Source: Bacteriovoracaceae bacterium UBA3083 (GTDB lineage Bacteria; Bdellovibrionota; Bacteriovoracia; Bacteriovoracales; Bacteriovoracaceae). From it: a stretch of DNA of 64,000 nucleotides. Below the pieces are notes generated by a model. That model saw nothing but the letters and a program-made list of their open reading frames with translations, did not search any database and was not told where the DNA came from. Below are positions 51,243 to 61,700 of the stretch, in pieces; the stretch's first letter is position 1, and every line of letters begins with the position of its first letter. A program made the translations under genes and the position numbers. The stretch spans positions 186,001 to 250,000 of the forward strand of contig DFBJ01000007.1 in assembly GCA_002366565.1 (NCBI GenBank), given 5' to 3'.

Positions 51243-52529
51243 ATGAAGGCAATAATTCTCTTCTTCCTTATATTGATTTCAATTGCTACGGCAGTTGTTT
51301 TAGGTGCATTCGCTCCCTACCACTTTTATAACAAAGCGCTGTACTCTGGTATAGATTCCCGTTTCTATAAAATAGGGAAGACTAGTGATACATTCCATAA
51401 AGGAAGTTACTACAATATCGACCCAATGAAGTCTGTATCTTCAGAAGCTAAAGATTTATGGGAGACATTTCACTTCGTTGATTTTGAAATTCCTCTTCCT
51501 GTAAGACATCCAATGTTTGTATTATTACCTCTTATAGAAAGAAGAAAAGATAGGCCTGTTCTAGGTGCTGTATTCAAAACTCGCGGTGGACAAGAAGTCT
51601 CTAGCTTTAAAGTTCTAGAGTCATTTAAATTTGATAAAAGAGTTGAGCATCATAAGTTATTAGAGTTGCCCTTCTTTAAAAACTATTTATTAACTATAGA
51701 TGATAAAGTTCTGTGGAAAGATCTATTTACCAGAGATTTAAATATACCTTCTGGAAAATTATTTGATCTAAACTTTTGGAAAAGTCTGTGGAGAATTTCA
51801 TATCAAGAGTTGGTATACAATCTTTATATTCTACAGTTAAGGTCTGAATTTTTTCCACATAATGCAACTAACCTTTCATATTATACTAATAAAAGCTTTG
51901 GGGTTATCGAACTTGTTGATGGGCATAAATTAGAATTAGGTCTTGAAGAGATTTTTCGTACTGAAATTTTTTACGTATATAGAAATGGTTTTATTCACAA
52001 ATTCTTTTTGAAGACGCGACATGATCATTTAATATCTGATTCTATTAGAAAGAGAATGATGAACACTTTAGAGTATAAGCCTAGTGATGAAGCATCTTCA
52101 ATTGAAATATATGCCCGCTATAAAGCTCTTCCGTACTATAAGAGAGTATCTCAAGAAGGAATGATATATTTATATGCTGGTTGGAGTCATGTCACAGGTA
52201 AGAAAGAGTTTCTTAAGGAAATGATTCAATTCCTTGAAAGAGGTAATAATTCATATAGCTACTTAGCTCCTCTATATGATTATTCATTCAAACAGTTTGG
52301 GACAAACTTCTCAATCATTAAAGATAACTTAAAAGAAAGCGCTAATGAGAGAGTAAAGCGTAAGGCACTTGAAGAAGAGAGAAGGCAAGACGATACTATA
52401 AAGAATTCGAAATCTTCTGACTTTGATGGAGATTTTGAAAATGAAGATAAGAAAGTCGAATATTTCTTAAAAAAAGCAAAAGAGTCTGACGAGTACGAAG
52501 AAGATAAGAATATTCTTTTTAAAGATTAG
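51243..52529 (+). CDS. Membrane-anchored protein of unknown function, 428 aa
   Basis: One N-terminal membrane helix (MKAIILFFLILISIATAVVLGAF) without a clear cleavage site, so probably a signal anchor with the rest outside. The ~330-residue body is rich in aromatic and charged residues, mixed alpha/beta. The last ~60 residues are very charged (EEERRQDDTIKNSKSSDFDGDFENEDKKVEYF), likely disordered. No cysteine-based or catalytic motif seen. The ribosome binding site is weak. Stop overlaps the convergent barrel gene (TTAG). Confidence 0.6.
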   Translation: MKAIILFFLILISIATAVVLGAFAPYHFYNKALYSGIDSRFYKIGKTSDTFHKGSYYNIDPMKSVSSEAKDLWETFHFVDFEIPLPVRHPMFVLLPLIERRKDRPVLGAVFKTRGGQEVSSFKVLESFKFDKRVEHHKLLELPFFKNYLLTIDDKVLWKDLFTRDLNIPSGKLFDLNFWKSLWRISYQELVYNLYILQLRSEFFPHNATNLSYYTNKSFGVIELVDGHKLELGLEEIFRTEIFYVYRNGFIHKFFLKTRHDHLISDSIRKRMMNTLEYKPSDEASSIEIYARYKALPYYKRVSQEGMIYLYAGWSHVTGKKEFLKEMIQFLERGNNSYSYLAPLYDYSFKQFGTNFSIIKDNLKESANERVKRKALEEERRQDDTIKNSKSSDFDGDFENEDKKVEYFLKKAKESDEYEEDKNILFKD

Positions 52530-53398
52530 AACTTATATGAGATTCCTGCAAAAAGACTAACTCCTGAGAGAGATTCTATACTGATCTCTGAGCCTGAAGC
52601 AGTCTCAATTGGTTCAAGCTCTGTTACCTTGATAGATCTGACGGAGAGACCTGCAAATGCTCCTAGCTTTGAATAAGGAAGAATTCTTGCAATTCCACCG
52701 AAGCTATATCCATAAAGAACACCATTTGATTTTTGTTCTCCTCCTCCCTGAATAACTTGAAAGTCTCCCGAGAAAAGTAATCCACCAAACGCAGATATAG
52801 ACATATATCTGTAATTGAAAATTGAATAATAGAGATTGGCCTCAATTGCTAGAGACTTAGCAGCTATATCTTCATTTGATGCTGAAAAGTATGTTAGTCC
52901 AAATCCCCATGATGTTTTCTTGTTAGGGGCTCTATGTTCCATTTGAAGTGCTAATACACTAAATAGTGTACTCTCTTCTCCAAATTCACTGGAGTACTCT
53001 TGCCATGCTTCACCAGCGGCTGCCTGACCAAGTGAGACTGTAAAGTAATTATTTTCTGATAGTTTGTCTTGATCTGTTTGAAAGGTTAACTCTACATCGT
53101 GTTCTGTGATTTTTGGTGTATTGATTCCACCCTGATTGAGGTCGTTTAGCAGAGCAATATCTTTTATTTGAATATATGCAACTCTTCCTGAAACAATTAC
53201 TGGTAGTATTGTTCCATCCTGTTTTTCAACTTCTCCAACCTTAATTTTCTTACCATAAGAAATGTAACCAATTGGTGCTGTTAACTTTTGATCTGAGAAG
53301 ATAACTGCCTTAGAGACACTTATAACGGCAATCTGTGCAGCAAGTACTTGTGAGCAAAAGATAAATAGAAGTGTCGAAAGAACAATTTTTAATTTCAT
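52526..53398 (-). CDS. Exported protein with SH3-like N-terminus and beta-barrel C-terminus
   Basis: 290 aa from the ATG at 53398, which begins MKLKIVLSTLLFIFCSQVLAA. An upstream TTG frame start is rejected because a near-consensus promoter lies over it. The first mature ~75 residues (IAVISVSKAVIFSDQKLTAPIGYISYGKKIKVGEV...VAYIQIKDIALL) match a bacterial SH3-like module. From ~120 on, strand-turn repeats (FTVSLGQAAAG, TSWGFGLTYFSAS, SISAFGGLLFSG, GYSFGGIAR, GAFAGLSVRS) end in SLFAGISYKF, typical of an outer-membrane barrel with C-terminal Phe. No ribosome binding site is seen, in line with a leaderless transcript. Confidence 0.65.
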   Translation of the reverse strand: MKLKIVLSTLLFIFCSQVLAAQIAVISVSKAVIFSDQKLTAPIGYISYGKKIKVGEVEKQDGTILPVIVSGRVAYIQIKDIALLNDLNQGGINTPKITEHDVELTFQTDQDKLSENNYFTVSLGQAAAGEAWQEYSSEFGEESTLFSVLALQMEHRAPNKKTSWGFGLTYFSASNEDIAAKSLAIEANLYYSIFNYRYMSISAFGGLLFSGDFQVIQGGGEQKSNGVLYGYSFGGIARILPYSKLGAFAGLSVRSIKVTELEPIETASGSEISIESLSGVSLFAGISYKF

Positions 53399-53405
53399 TA
53401 ATAAA

Positions 53406-53434
53406 ATTATATTCTGAAAACTACCTGATTTCAA
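53406..53434 (-). promoter_or_regulatory. Near-consensus promoter giving a leaderless mRNA
   Basis: On the minus strand TTGAAA (53434-53429), a 17-bp spacer and a perfect TATAAT (53411-53406). The A of the ATG at 53398 is 8 bp past the -10, exactly where transcription should start. Confidence 0.65.
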
Positions 53435-53542
53435 ACATTTGTGAAGGGAAACTATTGCTTCATGAAAATATGACTATAATGGGTTGAGTAGAGTAGGTTT
53501 TCATTATAAATTACTAAAAACACGTAAAATAATGAGGCCCAA

Positions 53543-54841
53543 ATGAGATTTCCAGGTAAGAGAAAAACGAAGCACTATTTTCCCGTTACAGATTCTGGAA
53601 GGATCTCTTTTGATACAGATTTTTCAAGAAAAGAAAATATATATCTTGTTGGAATTGATCAACTACTTGTTGATATTGAAGTTGAGGTAGATGAAGAATT
53701 TTTAGAGAAATATGGAATCATTAAGGGAGAGTCTTGTGTTCTGCCAAATGATATAGTTGAAGAAATTTATCAATCCCTTGCAAAAGAAAATAGAATAATA
53801 GGTGAGTATGCCGGTGGTGCGATTGGTAATACGTTACATAACTACTCTATACTTTCTGATGATAAATCTGTCGCTCTAGGAACCATCTGTAAAAATATAC
53901 ACGTTGGTGACTACGCATTTAAATATATTTGTACAACAAGCTCTAAAGTAGACTTTTCTCACTTACAGCCTAAAGAAGGAAATATGGCACGAGCCATGTG
54001 TTTTCTTACACCGGATAGAGAGAGAAGTTTTGCTATAGGTAAAGGGATTATGAATGAACTCTCTAGTGAGTATGTCCCTGAACATATTGTTGCAGGGGCT
54101 AGTTCTCTTCTTATATCAACTTACTTACTTAGAGATGAATCTTCACCTTTATTTAACGCTACAATGAAAGCTCTAGAGATTGCTAAAAAAGCAAATGTTC
54201 CTGTTATATTATCATTAGGGACATCTAGTCTTGTAGAAGAAAAGAGAGACTTCTTTTTAAAAATAGTGAAGGATTACGTATCTATTTTAGCAATGAATGA
54301 ACAAGAGGCTTCAGCTTTATTCAATGAAACAGATCCATTACTTGCAGGAGAAAAATCTCTCGATTACGTCGATATGACTCTATTGACTGTTGGGAAAAGA
54401 GGACTTTATATTTGTGCCTATGTTGACGAGAGTATGGCAAGAGAAACTAAGGATATGATTCATACTAAATCTATCCCTGAGTATAATAAATATGAATACT
54501 CAAGAGCAATGAAGAAGTCGAAGTGTAGTAATCCAATAAAAATCTATACTCATATAAACCCATATATGGGTGGCCCAGGTGAAATTAAAAACACTAATGG
54601 GGCAGGTGATGCTGCTCTAGCTGCATTACTACATGATATTTCAGCTAATTTTTATCATAGAGAGTTAGTACCTAACTCACCAAAACATGAGTCAGATTTC
54701 TTGACATACTCTTCAATCCACCAAGTGTGTAAATATGCAAATAGAGTGAGTTATGAAGTTTTAAAGCAGAATTCTCCAAGGCTTTATCAAGGACTTCCAA
54801 CAAAAGAGAAGTCCTTAGAAGAAAGCTATTGGGATCTTTAA
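53543..54841 (+). CDS. gsk: Inosine-guanosine kinase
   Basis: 432 aa, the length of the E. coli enzyme, and similar to it almost throughout: MRFPGKRKTKHYFPV at the start, VGIDQLLVDIE, EYAGGAIGNTLHNYS, VSILAMNEQEA, YMGGPGEIKNTNGAGDAALAALLHDI with the GAGD active-site motif, and LEESYWDL at the end. The enzyme belongs to the PfkB/ribokinase family and phosphorylates inosine and guanosine with ATP to IMP and GMP in purine salvage. Cytosolic. GAGG stands before ATG. Monocistronic; stop shared with the convergent exoprotein gene (TTAA). In a predator it would help use nucleosides taken from prey (inference). Confidence 0.95.
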   Translation: MRFPGKRKTKHYFPVTDSGRISFDTDFSRKENIYLVGIDQLLVDIEVEVDEEFLEKYGIIKGESCVLPNDIVEEIYQSLAKENRIIGEYAGGAIGNTLHNYSILSDDKSVALGTICKNIHVGDYAFKYICTTSSKVDFSHLQPKEGNMARAMCFLTPDRERSFAIGKGIMNELSSEYVPEHIVAGASSLLISTYLLRDESSPLFNATMKALEIAKKANVPVILSLGTSSLVEEKRDFFLKIVKDYVSILAMNEQEASALFNETDPLLAGEKSLDYVDMTLLTVGKRGLYICAYVDESMARETKDMIHTKSIPEYNKYEYSRAMKKSKCSNPIKIYTHINPYMGGPGEIKNTNGAGDAALAALLHDISANFYHRELVPNSPKHESDFLTYSSIHQVCKYANRVSYEVLKQNSPRLYQGLPTKEKSLEESYWDL

Positions 54842-57800
54842 TTAGTAAGTACCTTATTTAGATCCTCTACCTTAAAAATCTTTCTATTCTTTTTAGGGTT
54901 AGGGTCTTCTTTTTTATCTATGGTTTTTCTTTTCTTTTTAGTTTCGCTCTTAACAGTCTCTAATTTAGCTTGAGTCTCAATATACTGTTTACAAATTTTA
55001 TCAAGTTCATCTGGTTTTAATTCATTTAGCTTTTCATCTTCAAATGTACAAACAGTTTCACCATTGCTATTTTGTTTTATTTCTATCATGTACTTTTGAT
55101 CATTGAGAAATATCTCTATTGGTCCTGAATTATCTGAACTTCTTAAAATATCGTCAATTTGTTCATTTAAGCTCAAAGAGATTGCCGATGAATTACCTAT
55201 TGTTTGAGAAGGAGCTAGTGGATTATTAGAGTTACTTGTAAACTGATCAGGCTCACTTATTGTCTCGTTCTCTTGAGGATTAGTTTGATCACTAGATGAT
55301 TTTACCTGTGACGTATTTTTTAGAGAATGTTTAGGTAAAACTGTACTTTTAATAGGTTCGCTATTTTTTGATGTAGAGTCATTTTCAACATTTGAAACCT
55401 CTGCTTTAACTATTTCAGTTTTATTTTTAAGTTTTTCAATTTCTTTCTTAAGCTTTTCAAGCTCAGGGTTTACAACAGATGAACTCTCTTTTGTCGTAGC
55501 TATATTTTTCTTTTTTTCATTTATCATACTCTCTAATTTAGATATGTAGTCTAGTAAGTCATCATCAGACTTTCCTTTTACTTCATCTTCTAAGTCTGAG
55601 TTAGACATACTTTCAAGCTCTTTTTTTGAAATGTCATCTTTTTTAGAATTATTGAAAAAATTAAATTTTGAGAGAAAGCTGCTCTTTTCTTCTGGGGGAT
55701 TTACAGCAGCTTTTGTAGTAACATTTTGATTACTAGCAATATTTATATCTTGTTCTGGAGCAATAGGAGAGTTTACTGGTAATGAACTTGAACTCTCTGG
55801 TTTTAATTCTGTACTTATTGAAGAAGCAATTTCAAATAATTTATCCTCTTTTCCTGTTTGGGACTCATAGTACATACCGGCCATATTTGTACTGTTATTA
55901 GCTTGGGCGAAGTCACTTCTGTAGTCATTTTTCTCAAGCTCTTTACAGAGACTAGGGTACAACTGAATTTTTTCACTTATAGTATTTATAAGGTCTGATA
56001 GGGACATTGAGTTATTGTTAGAACAAGTGCTTTGAAAATTATTATTAGGAGAGGTTTTATTAATTGCTTCGGTTGTTGCTATTGACCCAATTTGATCAAT
56101 ACAGTTTGTATCAACTCTATCTATAAATTCTTTTTGAATTGCACAGTATGAAGTTTCAAATTGAGACTGGCAGCTTTGTTCAATTGAATCATCACTCTTG
56201 TTTGGATGATAAGCATCAAGGTTATTTGTTAGATCTCTCGAGTACCTTCTATCTTTAAAGTTTTTTAAAAATAAATTTTCAAACTCAGATTTTGATTGGT
56301 TTGGTCTTTGAATATCATAAACTTCGTTAGCAACATTTCTTATTTCATCTTCTTGTCTTTCTTGAAGGACATTCTTAATTCTATCTAGGCCTTGGAAAAA
56401 ATGTTTTATTTCTCTAACACCTTTCTTCGTTGGTTTTATATTTCTTTCCGTATTTTTTTTCATATTATTGAGTGTCGATAGGGATATTATCCTTTTCGCT
56501 TCTTCAAACCTTGCAATTTGTTCGTTATTATTTTTATAGGAGTTAGAATTTTTCTTACCAAGAAACTGATCTTCTAATAAATCAAGAGCCTTCTTAGAAT
56601 CATTATTATTTAAGCTTTTGATAACACTTGTAATATCTTTTTTAAACTGATTATTCATCAAGTGATTTGGATCAAGGTTTGAATCTAGTTTGTTTTTATA
56701 AACTAAGAGGCGTCCATTTTTATCGATAGTGTGGAGATCCTTTTGTTCACAATATAAGTTTTTTAGACCCAATGTATTTTTATTCTTGAAATCTTGATCT
56801 TCTTCTAGAAATGTCTCAATTAATGTAGGGTCATCATAGGCAAGGTCAGCATCTGTACATATTGCTTGTGCTAGTTCGTCAGCTGTAGATATACAGTCAA
56901 TCTTACTAGACATGGCCAAGAACTTCATCCAACGATTTTTATTTTTACCTGTTAAAAGTTGATTAAGGGTTAGCTCTTTCCCTGATCTATCATTATCAAT
57001 TTCTTTTAAAAAAGCTGGTAAGTTGTCTCTCGTTAAAGTCTTTATGAGTGGGTGAATATCCATTCCCGATTCTTTTACATAGTTGTTAAATTCTTCTCTT
57101 AATGTTGGAGAATTTAAATCTCGACCCTTGATAAAAGAACCAAATGAAGCTTTTAAGTTTACGGCATTTTCATCATACTTCATTCTAATATATTTCTTTT
57201 CCATCTCTTTTGGATCTTGAAAGCATGAATTTACACTTCTTTTAATATTTTGACCTAATGAAGCCTCTTGTTTTATACCATTGAGTAAATTATCAAATGT
57301 CTCATCGATGCTATCTTTATTTATTTTAATACCTAATGTGTTACCAAACATATTTTGAATACGATCTATAGCCTCTTTGGAATTACTTGCGCATCCTTTT
57401 AGATTTGCAAGGCGCAGAAATTTCTCTTTGAAGAAATTTCTAGAAAAGCAGCTTCTTACTTTTTTATTCTTTTCAGTCAGTAGGATTTCATTGTTTTTTA
57501 TTGTTTGAATTTTTCTTTTAAATCTTTCTCCAATATTTTTTTGAATTTTTTGCTTTAACTTTTCTTTAAATTCGAGGTTCTTTTTTTCAAGGTCATCTCC
57601 ATAGTCATTTTTTAAGGACTCTGTTACACAATCACAGTTGATATTTTCATAAATATTTGGAGATTGGTTTCTTGATTTATCTAAGCATGAACTACTTCTT
57701 TGATATTTCTTTTGGGTATTTAGAAATGTATTGAAAATTGGTTGGTCTGGACAGTCTAGATTCTGAATCTTATTGTCTTTCGTGATCTTTACTTCTTCTA

Positions 57801-57966
57801 CGCAATTAACTTTGTCACTAATATTTTTCAAGTTCTTAGTGTTAAAGATAGAGTATTGTTCTTTAAGACATCTTATGCCTTTTTTCGCTATTAATTCTTC
57901 ATTAATCAAATCACCAAATGATGATGAATTGATTAAAACTATTAATGTTATAAGAGCTGTTCTCAT
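54838..57966 (-). CDS. Large exported protein, 1042 aa, Lys/Asn-rich with coiled coils
   Basis: A signal peptide MRTALITLIVLINSSSFG leads into a Lys/Asn/Glu-rich, mostly helical protein. Cysteines are scattered through the first two thirds (for example IRCLKEQ, VNCVEE, SSCLDKS, NCDCV, RSCFSR), so disulfides are likely. About residues 730-900 are low-complexity and include a coiled coil (SDDDLLDYISKLESMINEKKKN, ELEKLKKEIEKLKNKTE). The C-terminus is strongly basic (KSETKKKRKTIDKKEDPNPKKNRK). No known domain. GAGGAAA precedes ATG but lies partly in an RNA hairpin. Similar in style to the 1105-aa exoprotein at 4935-8252. Function unknown. Confidence 0.6.
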   Translation of the reverse strand: MRTALITLIVLINSSSFGDLINEELIAKKGIRCLKEQYSIFNTKNLKNISDKVNCVEEVKITKDNKIQNLDCPDQPIFNTFLNTQKKYQRSSSCLDKSRNQSPNIYENINCDCVTESLKNDYGDDLEKKNLEFKEKLKQKIQKNIGERFKRKIQTIKNNEILLTEKNKKVRSCFSRNFFKEKFLRLANLKGCASNSKEAIDRIQNMFGNTLGIKINKDSIDETFDNLLNGIKQEASLGQNIKRSVNSCFQDPKEMEKKYIRMKYDENAVNLKASFGSFIKGRDLNSPTLREEFNNYVKESGMDIHPLIKTLTRDNLPAFLKEIDNDRSGKELTLNQLLTGKNKNRWMKFLAMSSKIDCISTADELAQAICTDADLAYDDPTLIETFLEEDQDFKNKNTLGLKNLYCEQKDLHTIDKNGRLLVYKNKLDSNLDPNHLMNNQFKKDITSVIKSLNNNDSKKALDLLEDQFLGKKNSNSYKNNNEQIARFEEAKRIISLSTLNNMKKNTERNIKPTKKGVREIKHFFQGLDRIKNVLQERQEDEIRNVANEVYDIQRPNQSKSEFENLFLKNFKDRRYSRDLTNNLDAYHPNKSDDSIEQSCQSQFETSYCAIQKEFIDRVDTNCIDQIGSIATTEAINKTSPNNNFQSTCSNNNSMSLSDLINTISEKIQLYPSLCKELEKNDYRSDFAQANNSTNMAGMYYESQTGKEDKLFEIASSISTELKPESSSSLPVNSPIAPEQDINIASNQNVTTKAAVNPPEEKSSFLSKFNFFNNSKKDDISKKELESMSNSDLEDEVKGKSDDDLLDYISKLESMINEKKKNIATTKESSSVVNPELEKLKKEIEKLKNKTEIVKAEVSNVENDSTSKNSEPIKSTVLPKHSLKNTSQVKSSSDQTNPQENETISEPDQFTSNSNNPLAPSQTIGNSSAISLSLNEQIDDILRSSDNSGPIEIFLNDQKYMIEIKQNSNGETVCTFEDEKLNELKPDELDKICKQYIETQAKLETVKSETKKKRKTIDKKEDPNPKKNRKIFKVEDLNKVLTN

Positions 57967-57974
57967 AATATTTC

Positions 57975-58011
57975 CTCATCTATATCTATTTATGTTATCG
58001 GTATAGATGAG
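57975..58011 (-). promoter_or_regulatory. Leader hairpin touching the ribosome binding site of the 1042-aa exoprotein
   Basis: A perfect 10-bp inverted repeat, CTCATCTATA and TATAGATGAG on the mRNA strand, with a 17-nt loop. The last GAG of the second arm is the start of the GAGGAAA ribosome binding site, so folding would mask part of it. Could instead be a regulator site in DNA. Confidence 0.5.
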
Positions 58012-58046
58012 TAAAAAGATTAGTTGTTTGCCTCAAGTACTCGAAT

Positions 58047-58748
58047 TTACATACTTTTTAGTAGTTGTATTCGCTCTGTTAACACTTTTGATTGAGTTAG
58101 AGATCTTCCCATCACAAGAAATGATGCTCCCTTTTCAAGAGCTTTTTCTGGAGAGAGTACTCTTTTTTGATCTCCAAAATTTGCTTCCTTAATTTCATCA
58201 TCAAATCTTATTCCTGGACACATTGATAACAGATTTAAATTAAGCCCATTCAATATCATCAATTCGTTAGGTGAGCATACAACGCCATCTACTTGACTTT
58301 CATGTGCTAGTTGGAAGAGGTTTGAAAAAAGCTTGTTATTATCTGATATACCCCAGATTTTTTCTATATCTTTCTGATCTAGTGAAGTCAGAATACTAAC
58401 TCCTAATAATTTACACTCTGGTAGGAACTGATTTCTTGCTTCTACACTGGCCTTAAGCATATTTATCCCACCACTTAAGTGCAGCGTTAGGAATTTAATC
58501 GGAAGACCTTTTAGCGATCTTATTGCCTTGCTGACAGTATTAGGAATATCGTGAAGTTTTAAGTCTAAAAAAATATCTACTTTATATTTATTATATATTT
58601 CTTCTACAAAGTCTCTCCCGTATAGGTTAAATAATTCGAGTCCAATCTTTACGCACACTATTTCATTATTAGATCTCTCTAGGAAAGCATAAATATCTTC
58701 TTTAGACATATTATCAAGTGCAACGTAGATACTTTTCATTTTACTCAT
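58047..58748 (-). CDS. pyrF: Orotidine 5'-phosphate decarboxylase
   Basis: 233 aa. Motifs IYVALDNMSKED, CVKIGLELF, the active-site FLDLKLHDIPNTV (Lys-Asp...Asp pattern), FLTLHLSGG, and the phosphate-binding end FLVMGRSLTQS. Catalyses OMP to UMP, the last step of UMP synthesis. Its ATG overlaps the stop of the carAB gene (ATGA), so it is translationally coupled, last gene of the pyr operon. Confidence 0.95.
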   Translation of the reverse strand: MSKMKSIYVALDNMSKEDIYAFLERSNNEIVCVKIGLELFNLYGRDFVEEIYNKYKVDIFLDLKLHDIPNTVSKAIRSLKGLPIKFLTLHLSGGINMLKASVEARNQFLPECKLLGVSILTSLDQKDIEKIWGISDNNKLFSNLFQLAHESQVDGVVCSPNELMILNGLNLNLLSMCPGIRFDDEIKEANFGDQKRVLSPEKALEKGASFLVMGRSLTQSKVLTERIQLLKSM

Positions 58749-61700
58749 TGATGTATCTCCTGAAGACTAATAGGCTGTAGTGCCGTTAGGTCACTTTCAG
58801 TTATTGACTCTATTACGGCCACAATATTTTCTACCCTTGTAAAGCAAGGGATGGCATAAGTTGTTGCGGAGTTTCTTATGTGTTCTCCATCGGACTTAGA
58901 TGTACCCTTATCCATTGGGGTGTTGAATACCATTACTATTTCATCTTCTCTAAGAACATCAATCAGAGAGATATTATTCTCTTCATGTATTTTAGCAACT
59001 TGCTCACAAGGGATACCTTGGTTCTTGATAAATCTACAAGTTCCTCCAGTTGCACAAAAAGTATAGCCTTTATCTTGTAGTAGTTTTAGATAGGGAAGTA
59101 CGGCCGCTTTACTGTGATCTGCCAAGGACATGAGTATTTTTCCTGGAGTATTAATATTAGGGTAGTTTCCAAGATAAGACTTCAAAATAGCATGATTTTT
59201 ATTTGAATCTGTACCTAGAGTCTCCCCTGTTGATCTCATTTTAGGTCCAAGAATAATATTGTCTTGTATAAAACGGTCAAATGGAAAAGTCGATTGCTTT
59301 ACGCAGTAATGACTACTTTGATTACTATCCCAGCTTTCTATTTGTAGGCCAAGCATTGCTCGCGTAGCGATTTGTGGTAAAGAAAAATTGATCGCCTTAC
59401 TTAAGAAAGGAAGTGTTCTAGACCCTCTAGGGTTTGCTTCAATACAGTATATAAGGTTGTCCTTTACTGCATATTGAAAATTAATAGGACCTATAATATC
59501 TAATTCTTTTGCTAAATCCTCAGATATCTTTTTCATTTGTTCTGTTAATTTTTTAGTAAGTCTTACTGGTGGAGATATCATTCCAGAATCTCCTGAGTGA
59601 ACTCCTGCGTATTCAATATGTTCACAAACTGTGAAGACGCAATTACCTTTATGATCTCTTATTAGGTCTACGTCATACTCAATTGCTTCTTCTAAGTAAG
59701 TTTCAACTTGAAAAATCGTTGAACTCTGTTTTAGTTGATCAAGGAGAGGCTTTGGCAGGTTTTCAACATCTTCGTGTGAGTGAAAGATGTACATACTTTC
59801 ACCACCTATTACATAACTAGGTCTTATGATTACTGGTAAACCTATTTCTGTTAGTGCATTGATTAAGTTTTTATATCCTTGAACTTCTTTTGCTTTAGTA
59901 TGTGAAAGGTCGACTTTTTTAGTTATTTGACTAAAAAGTTTTCTGTCCTCTGTTAAGTTTAAGGTATTTAGGTCAGGACCAAGAAAATTGAATTTCTTAA
60001 ATTCATTTCTAAAGCTATCTTCAATGTACGATCGAATATTTATCCCTGTTTGGCCTGAGAAAGAAGTGATGACACCATATGGATTTTCATTAATTAAAAT
60101 ATCAAAGAGATCTTCTGAATATAGTGGACTTAGATAAAGCCTATTTGAACTGTCATAATCTGTACTAACAGTTTCAGGGTTAGAATTGATCATTATTGAT
60201 TGGATACCTTCTTCTTCAAGTTGTTGGCATGACTTCACACAAGAGTAGTCAAATTCTATTCCTTGTCCAATTCTGTTAGGTCCTGAACCAAGGATAACAA
60301 CAGATTTTCCATTTTTACTCAAAGATTGAGCCTCATTTTCTTCCCAGTAAGTAGAGTAAAAGTAAGGCGTCTCTGCATTAAACTCACCAGAGCACGTATC
60401 AACAGCTTTATAGATAGGGAAGACTCTCTCATCAAATCTCTTTTGTAAGATATCTTTTTGACCTTGATCTGTTAAAAGAGCTAAATACTTATCAGAGAAT
60501 CCTAGTCTCTTATAATTAAGTAAGTTTTCTCTTTCTGCTAAAAGCGTTTTATCTAGTTTCAACTTTTGTTCTGCAACGTAGACAAGTGAGACTTGGTCTA
60601 TAAACCACTTTGATATTTTTGACTTTTCTTGAACTTCTTCAATTGTCATTTCTTGTCTGAGGCCCTCTAAAGCACTCAGTAGTGAAAGCTCTAATGGAGA
60701 GCCAAGTCTATCTTCTATATACTCACGAGTAATACTGACTGGTGATGTTTTTAGTTGTGATAATGTAGGAATTTCTAAACCAAGTTCAAGTGATCTAAGA
60801 GCTTTAAAGAAAGCTTCATTGAAAGATGATCCTAGCGCCAATACTTCGCCTACTGATCTCATTTGAGGTCCAAGTTCCTGGGAAGAAGATGGAAACTTTG
60901 AGAAAGGAAAAATTGGTATTTTCACTGCCACATAATCTAGACTAGGCTCAAAGGCAACTGGTGACGCTTTAGTTATGTCATTTAAGATTTCTCTTAATGT
61001 ATACCCGATAGCTAGTAGGGCAGATATTTTTGCTATAGGATAACCCGTTGCTTTTGAAGCAAGTGCTGATGATCTAGATACTCTAGGATTCATTTCGATG
61101 ACGACAATATCATCTTCGTTTTCTGGGTTTATAGCAAATTGTACATTTGCTCCTCCGGCAACTACACCCATGTGTTTTGCAATCGTTAGAGACATTGTTC
61201 TTAGTTGCTGGTAGCAGCGATCACTTATTGTTTGAGCAGGAGCAACTGTTATTGAGTCTCCAGTATGAATTCCGCATGGGTCAACATTTTCGATAGAACA
61301 AATTATGACTCCATTCTTATCTTTATCAACCATCACTTCTAATTCAATTTCTTTCCACCCTAGAAGAGATTTTTCCATTGTTATTGGGAACTTTAAATCA
61401 CTTGTGAAAACTTCTTTCAAGTCTTCTAGATTATGAATGAGAGCAGCTCCTTTTCCTCCAAGAGCGAAGTCTCGTCTTATAATTAGAGGATATTCGACTT
61501 TTTCATTTGCAAGTTTGATTGCTTCTTCTGCTGAGTGGGCCCTAAATCTTTTTCCTGTTTGATATCCAAGTTTATCTAACTCTATTGCAAACAAAGCTCT
61601 ATCTTCAGTTTTATTAATTGTATCTACATTTGCTCCAAGTAGTGCAACTCCATTGTCCCCAAGATAGTTTTCTTCTTCTAGCTCAATACAGATATTTAAA

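Noticed and set aside
53399..53434. TTG start for the SH3/barrel protein
   Set aside because: The segment coincides with a near-consensus promoter and adds a poor N-terminus before a good signal peptide.
58007..58192. 61-aa plus-strand frame opposite pyrF
   Set aside because: It lies mainly antisense to the 3' end of pyrF and shows no ribosome binding site or protein-like features.
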